Source of the DNA: Proteobacteria bacterium UBA652
GTDB taxonomy: Bacteria > Pseudomonadota > Gammaproteobacteria > Nitrosococcales > Methylophagaceae
NCBI GenBank assembly: GCA_002299915.1
Contig: DBOG01000030.1
Span: forward strand, 1-9,962
DNA: 9,962 nt
Direction: 5' to 3'
Shown here: positions 6,585 to 9,962 of the stretch, in pieces
Layout: each line of letters opens with the position of its first letter
How positions within the stretch are numbered: the stretch's first letter is position 1
Translations under genes and position numbers: made by a program
Notes under the pieces: generated by a model
The model's input: the letters and a program-made list of their open reading frames with translations, nothing else
Database searches by the model: none
What the model was told of the DNA's origin: nothing

Positions 6585-8195
6585 ATGTCACATAGTAATA
6601 CACTCAACAACCTAAAATTCAACAACCGTTATCTGCAAGCCTTGCCTGCCGATCCAGAAACAGATAACCATCGTCGGCAAGTATTAGATGCTGGCTATTC
6701 CTTCGTTAATCCCACCCCTGTCAGCAATCCCAGCTTAGTCGCCGTCTCACCTGAAGTCGCCGAATTGATTGGCTTAGACCTAACTGAATGTGAATCGGCT
6801 GAATTTACCCAAGTCTTCGCGGGTAATAAGTTATTAGAGGGTATGCAACCTTATGCGCTCTGCTATGGTGGCCATCAATTTGGCAACTGGGCGGGGCAAT
6901 TGGGCGATGGTCGGGCGATTAATTTAGGTGAGGTTATCACCCCGCAAGGCACACAGCAAACCTTGCAGCTCAAAGGCGCAGGGCCAACGCCCTATTCTCG
7001 TATGGCGGATGGGTTGGCCGTGTTACGTTCCTCAGTCCGGGAATTTTTGTGTAGTGAGGCGATGCATCATCTTGGTGTGCCCACCACCCGTGCGCTGAGC
7101 TTGATTCTGACAGGTGAAGAAGTGCGCCGCGATATGTTTTACGATGGCCGCCCTGCAATGGAGCCTGGCGCGATTGTGTGCCGCGTGTCCCCTTCTTTTA
7201 CCCGCTTTGGGAGCTTTGAGATCTTTGCCTCACGTGGCGATACGGTAAATTTAAAAAAATTAGCCGACCATACGATTCAATCGAATTTTTCACATCTACT
7301 TTCCTCAAATAAAACGCCTGATAAAGATACGTATTTGGCTTGGTTTAGCGAAGTCTGCGACCGCACGGCGGAAATGATTGTGCACTGGATGCGGGTGGGG
7401 TTTGTGCATGGTGTGATGAATACCGATAATATGTCTATCCTCGGTGAAACCATTGACTATGGGCCGTATGGTTGGCTGGAAGATTATAATCCCGGCTGGA
7501 CACCGAATACCACCGACAAACAAGAGCGCCGCTATCGTTATGGCGATCAGCCTAAAATAGCCCATTGGAATTTATTTCAACTGGCTAATGCAATTTATCC
7601 CTTAATTAAAGATGAAGATGCGTTACACGAGATCTTAGATGATTATGGGCTTCGTTATCAGCAACGCTGGCAAACCATGCGCGCCGAAAAGCTTGGTCTA
7701 AATACATTTGAACCCGATACCGATACCGCGCTCAATCATGATTTGCATACGCTACTGCAACAAACCGAAACCGATATGACTTTATTCTATCGCCATTTAG
7801 CAGGCATTCCTGCCGATGACATGTTAGATGATGACGCGCTGATTGCACCGCTTATACCTGCATTTTATACACCTGATACATTGCCAGATAATCATCTCGC
7901 CAATCTCGCGATGTGGTGTCGCCAATATCAACAACGGATCCAACAAGACGGCACAGATGATGCCACCCGCCGTACACGGATGCATGCCGTCAACCCTAAA
8001 TATGTGCTCCGCAACTATATGGCACAACTCGCCATTGATGCCGCCGATGAAGGCGATTACGGTGTGATTCACGAATTACTAGACGTATTACGGCACCCTT
8101 ATGATGAACAGTCAGAACATGCAAAATACGCTGCAAAACGGCCTGATTGGGCGAGGTCACGCGCAGGGTGTTCGATGTTATCATGTAGTTCTTAG
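6585..8195 (+). CDS. selO: Protein adenylyltransferase SelO (YdiU/UPF0061 family)
   Basis: SelO is a pseudokinase-fold enzyme that transfers AMP from ATP to protein Ser, Thr or Tyr residues and is tied to oxidative-stress responses. The 536 residues exceed E. coli YdiU (478), mostly through a longer N-terminus and central insertions. Landmarks are GGHQFGNWAGQLGDGRA (95-111), Lys130 in LQLKGAGPTPYSRM, Glu153 in the following helix, and HGVMNTDNMS with Asp281-Asn282. Asp291 is in IDYGPYG, the DFG equivalent; by alignment these residues match the P. syringae catalytic set. The C-terminus RAGCSMLSCSS keeps the Cys-Ser-Ser end that carries selenocysteine in animals (here Cys534). The activation-loop cysteine of E. 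coli (C272) is Pro307 here, while Cys529 lies close to Cys534. The start is chosen at ATG 6585, just after the candidate promoter and without a ribosome site. It heads a likely three-gene operon. Confidence 0.95.
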   Translation: MSHSNTLNNLKFNNRYLQALPADPETDNHRRQVLDAGYSFVNPTPVSNPSLVAVSPEVAELIGLDLTECESAEFTQVFAGNKLLEGMQPYALCYGGHQFGNWAGQLGDGRAINLGEVITPQGTQQTLQLKGAGPTPYSRMADGLAVLRSSVREFLCSEAMHHLGVPTTRALSLILTGEEVRRDMFYDGRPAMEPGAIVCRVSPSFTRFGSFEIFASRGDTVNLKKLADHTIQSNFSHLLSSNKTPDKDTYLAWFSEVCDRTAEMIVHWMRVGFVHGVMNTDNMSILGETIDYGPYGWLEDYNPGWTPNTTDKQERRYRYGDQPKIAHWNLFQLANAIYPLIKDEDALHEILDDYGLRYQQRWQTMRAEKLGLNTFEPDTDTALNHDLHTLLQQTETDMTLFYRHLAGIPADDMLDDDALIAPLIPAFYTPDTLPDNHLANLAMWCRQYQQRIQQDGTDDATRRTRMHAVNPKYVLRNYMAQLAIDAADEGDYGVIHELLDVLRHPYDEQSEHAKYAAKRPDWARSRAGCSMLSCSS

Positions 8196-8221
8196 TATTT
8201 TTTAAATAGTATCGTAGGCAA

Positions 8222-9385
8222 ATGAAACAAGCATACCAAATCATCTTACTGCTGATCGCTGCAAGTTTATTAGCCTGCACTGCAAAAAAAAATTTGCCCT
8301 CCAACTCTTTGTTCACGGGTAGTAGCGCAGGTCAAGCCTTTCAGATTAAGATTGTTGCCGAAGGGCTAGGTATTCCATGGGGAATAGATCAGCTTGATAA
8401 CCACACACTTTTTGTCACTGAACGACATGGTGTGTTTTCTCGGATTGATATTGTATCTGGTGAAAAAACACTTATCACTGGCTTGCCGCCAATGTATACC
8501 CATGGCCGTGCTGGTTTATTAGATATTGCTTTCCCGCCTGATTATCGCTTTAATAATCCTGAAAAAAACTGGGTGTATTTTAGCTATACTAAAAGCCAAC
8601 AAGATCAAGGTGTAACGGTGCTTGCCCGCGCTAGATTACAGCAAAACACCCTCATAGATTGGCAAGATTTGCTGATCAGTCAATCTGCCAGTAATAAAAA
8701 CATCCATTTTGGTGGTCGCATTGCCTTTGACAATTCTGGCCATATTTTCATGACGATTGGCGATCGCAATGAGCGGGATCAGGCACAAGATCTCACTAAC
8801 CACATAGGTACGATTCTCCGTTTAAACCGCGATGGTTCCATTCCCGCCGATAATCCTTTTATTAATGCGCCAGCAGCACGCGCTGAAATATGGAGCTATG
8901 GTCATCGGAATCCCCAAGGCATTGCGTACGATCCAAAAACTGACCGACTGTGGGCAAATGAACATGGTCCGTATGGGGGGGATGAAATTAATCTGATCGA
9001 AGCCGGCAATAATTATGGCTGGCCAATCGTTTCTCATGGCAAGGAATATAGCCTTGACCATGCCCAAATTGGTGAAGGCATTGAAAAAATAGGGATGGCG
9101 CCAGCCATTAAAACCTATATCCCGTCTATTGCACCTAGCAGCCTTTTATTTTACCGTGGCAACGCCTTCCCACATTGGCAAGGCAATCTTTTTTCAGGTG
9201 CGCTAAAATTACAACACCTTAACCGTATTAGCCTAGATAATTCGGGCTCCGCTATTGCTGAAGAACGCTTGTTGCGTATCCGCCATGAACGTATTCGTGC
9301 AATTAGCGAAAGCCCTAAAGGGTGGCTTTACCTCACCACTGATAATGGGTCTATTTTACAAATTAAACCTCAGGAGACACCTTAA
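8222..9385 (+). CDS. yliI: PQQ-dependent sugar dehydrogenase, YliI-like lipoprotein
   Basis: This is a six-bladed beta-propeller quinoprotein of the soluble glucose/aldose dehydrogenase family, expected to oxidise sugars in the periplasm with PQQ and calcium. Of 387 residues, the first 19 form a lipoprotein signal with lipobox LLAC (Cys19). Thr20 at +2 favours the outer membrane. Family motifs are GLGIPWGI, THGRAGLLDIAF, HFGGRIAFD with probable catalytic His162 (His144 in the Acinetobacter enzyme), and IWSYGHRNPQGIAYDP with Arg229-Asn230. Next come ANEHGPYGGDEIN and NNYGWP. It resembles E. coli YliI along its length, but YliI has an ordinary signal peptide as I recall it. The ATG lies 26 bases after the selO stop with a weak AGG (8216-8218) only three bases away. 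The sugar substrate, and whether this host makes PQQ, cannot be read here. Confidence 0.9.
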   Translation: MKQAYQIILLLIAASLLACTAKKNLPSNSLFTGSSAGQAFQIKIVAEGLGIPWGIDQLDNHTLFVTERHGVFSRIDIVSGEKTLITGLPPMYTHGRAGLLDIAFPPDYRFNNPEKNWVYFSYTKSQQDQGVTVLARARLQQNTLIDWQDLLISQSASNKNIHFGGRIAFDNSGHIFMTIGDRNERDQAQDLTNHIGTILRLNRDGSIPADNPFINAPAARAEIWSYGHRNPQGIAYDPKTDRLWANEHGPYGGDEINLIEAGNNYGWPIVSHGKEYSLDHAQIGEGIEKIGMAPAIKTYIPSIAPSSLLFYRGNAFPHWQGNLFSGALKLQHLNRISLDNSGSAIAEERLLRIRHERIRAISESPKGWLYLTTDNGSILQIKPQETP

Positions 9386-9387
9386 TG
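9372..9387 (+). promoter_or_regulatory. Ribosome site and TAATG stop/start overlap
   Basis: AGGAG (9372-9376) lies eight bases before ATG 9385, inside the end of the sugar dehydrogenase gene. That gene's TAA (9383-9385) shares one base with the next ATG. This arrangement is typical of translational coupling and fixes the start of the DUF2799 gene. Confidence 0.8.
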
Positions 9388-9942
9388 ACCTTTCCCTTCA
9401 AATATCTATTTATATTCTGCACGCTACTCACTGTCACCGCCTGTGCGACCTTAGATGAAGGTGAATGTTTATCTGCAAACTGGTATGAAATCGGCTATCA
9501 AGATGGGTCAAAGGGCTATAACCCCGAGCGCTACCAAAAGCATAATGAAGCATGCCAAGAACACAATGTGCGCGTCAATACTGCAGATTATCATAATGGT
9601 TGGGGTGAAGGCATTACACAGTATTGCACCGAAGACAATGGCTGGGGAGAAGGATTAGCGGGTGAAACCTACCATAAAAGTTGCCCTATTCACCTTGAAC
9701 TCGAATTTTTCAATGCCTACCAACTTGGCCGCGGCATCTACGATAAACAACAGCGGCTAGAAGATATTAACGATAAATTAGAGCGCATCGCAGATAAATT
9801 AGCCAATGATGATACTACTAGTGAACATCGTAAAATATTACGCAAGGAACGTAACCGACTAAAATCTGACAGCTTTACGGCTGAAAGTGAGCTTGACCAT
9901 GCCGTTCTAGAAGCGCGTGATATGGGCTTTTATAGCCGCTAA
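9385..9942 (+). CDS. DUF2799-type outer-membrane lipoprotein
   Basis: A 185-residue protein of unknown function. The N-terminus is a lipoprotein signal (hydrophobic core about 7-19) with lipobox VTAC and lipidated Cys20; Ala21 at +2 favours the outer membrane. The exported part has the DUF2799 pattern: NWYEIGYQDGSKGY (32-45), a spaced Cys57, NGWGEG at 71-76 followed by QYC (Cys81), then a second NGWGEG at 85-90 and Cys100. Cys28, 57, 81 and 100 could form two disulfides in the periplasm. Residues about 119-175 are highly charged and helical, probably a coiled coil (RLEDINDKLERIADKLAND). It is coupled to the sugar dehydrogenase by a TAATG overlap. Family assignment is by pattern memory; I assign no function. 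Confidence 0.8.
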   Translation: MTFPFKYLFIFCTLLTVTACATLDEGECLSANWYEIGYQDGSKGYNPERYQKHNEACQEHNVRVNTADYHNGWGEGITQYCTEDNGWGEGLAGETYHKSCPIHLELEFFNAYQLGRGIYDKQQRLEDINDKLERIADKLANDDTTSEHRKILRKERNRLKSDSFTAESELDHAVLEARDMGFYSR

Positions 9943-9954
9943 AGGAATATTATT

Positions 9955-9962
9955 ATGAGCAA
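9955..9962 (+). CDS. Start of a downstream gene, cut by the window end
   Basis: ATG AGC AA at 9955-9962 follows a good ribosome site, AAAGGA (9941-9946), with eight bases between. It lies 12 bases after the DUF2799 stop, so a fourth operon member likely begins here. Too little is present to identify it. Confidence 0.55.

Noticed and set aside
7996..8316. 106-codon frame on the - strand across the selO/yliI junction
   Set aside because: It is antisense to the conserved selO C-terminus and the yliI signal peptide, with no family features.

Overview
The window (about 43% G+C by eye) looks like chromosomal DNA from a gammaproteobacterium. The evidence is a tRNA-Ser(GCT) followed by tRNA-Arg(ACG), both with encoded CCA as in the enterobacterial serV-argV cluster, together with an SfcA/MaeA-type malic enzyme, a zinc-knuckle MetRS of E. 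coli length, SelO, a YliI-type sugar dehydrogenase and a DUF2799 lipoprotein. I cannot name the genus. There are no insertion sequences, integrase, CRISPR array or phage genes.

Layout. Positions 1-123 hold only the tRNA-Ser promoter. Two rightward tRNA genes (124-213 and 326-402) end at a symmetric hairpin (407-444) that can terminate transcription from both sides. Converging on it is a leftward block, read from 4031 down to 450: an aldehyde dehydrogenase, NAD-type malic enzyme (maeA), and a small single-pass membrane protein gene whose reading frame is broken once near 757. From 4085 rightward come metG (most likely start 4186, not 4120), then a 368-base gene-free stretch (6217-6584) with several hairpins, then selO, a PQQ-dependent sugar dehydrogenase lipoprotein and a DUF2799 lipoprotein. 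The last three genes are tightly packed (26-base gap, then a 1-base stop/start overlap) and look like one operon. A further gene begins at 9955 and runs off the end.

How the genes fit. The leftward block is central carbon and aldehyde oxidation: malate to pyruvate by MaeA, and an aldehyde to its acid by the dehydrogenase. The rightward block has a translation gene (metG), then a cytoplasmic protein AMPylase linked to redox stress (SelO), followed by two exported lipoproteins.

I found no clear undescribed multi-gene system. The items most worth checking are the frame break in the small membrane gene, the structured intergenic region before selO, the apparently leaderless selO start, and the altered cysteine arrangement in SelO.
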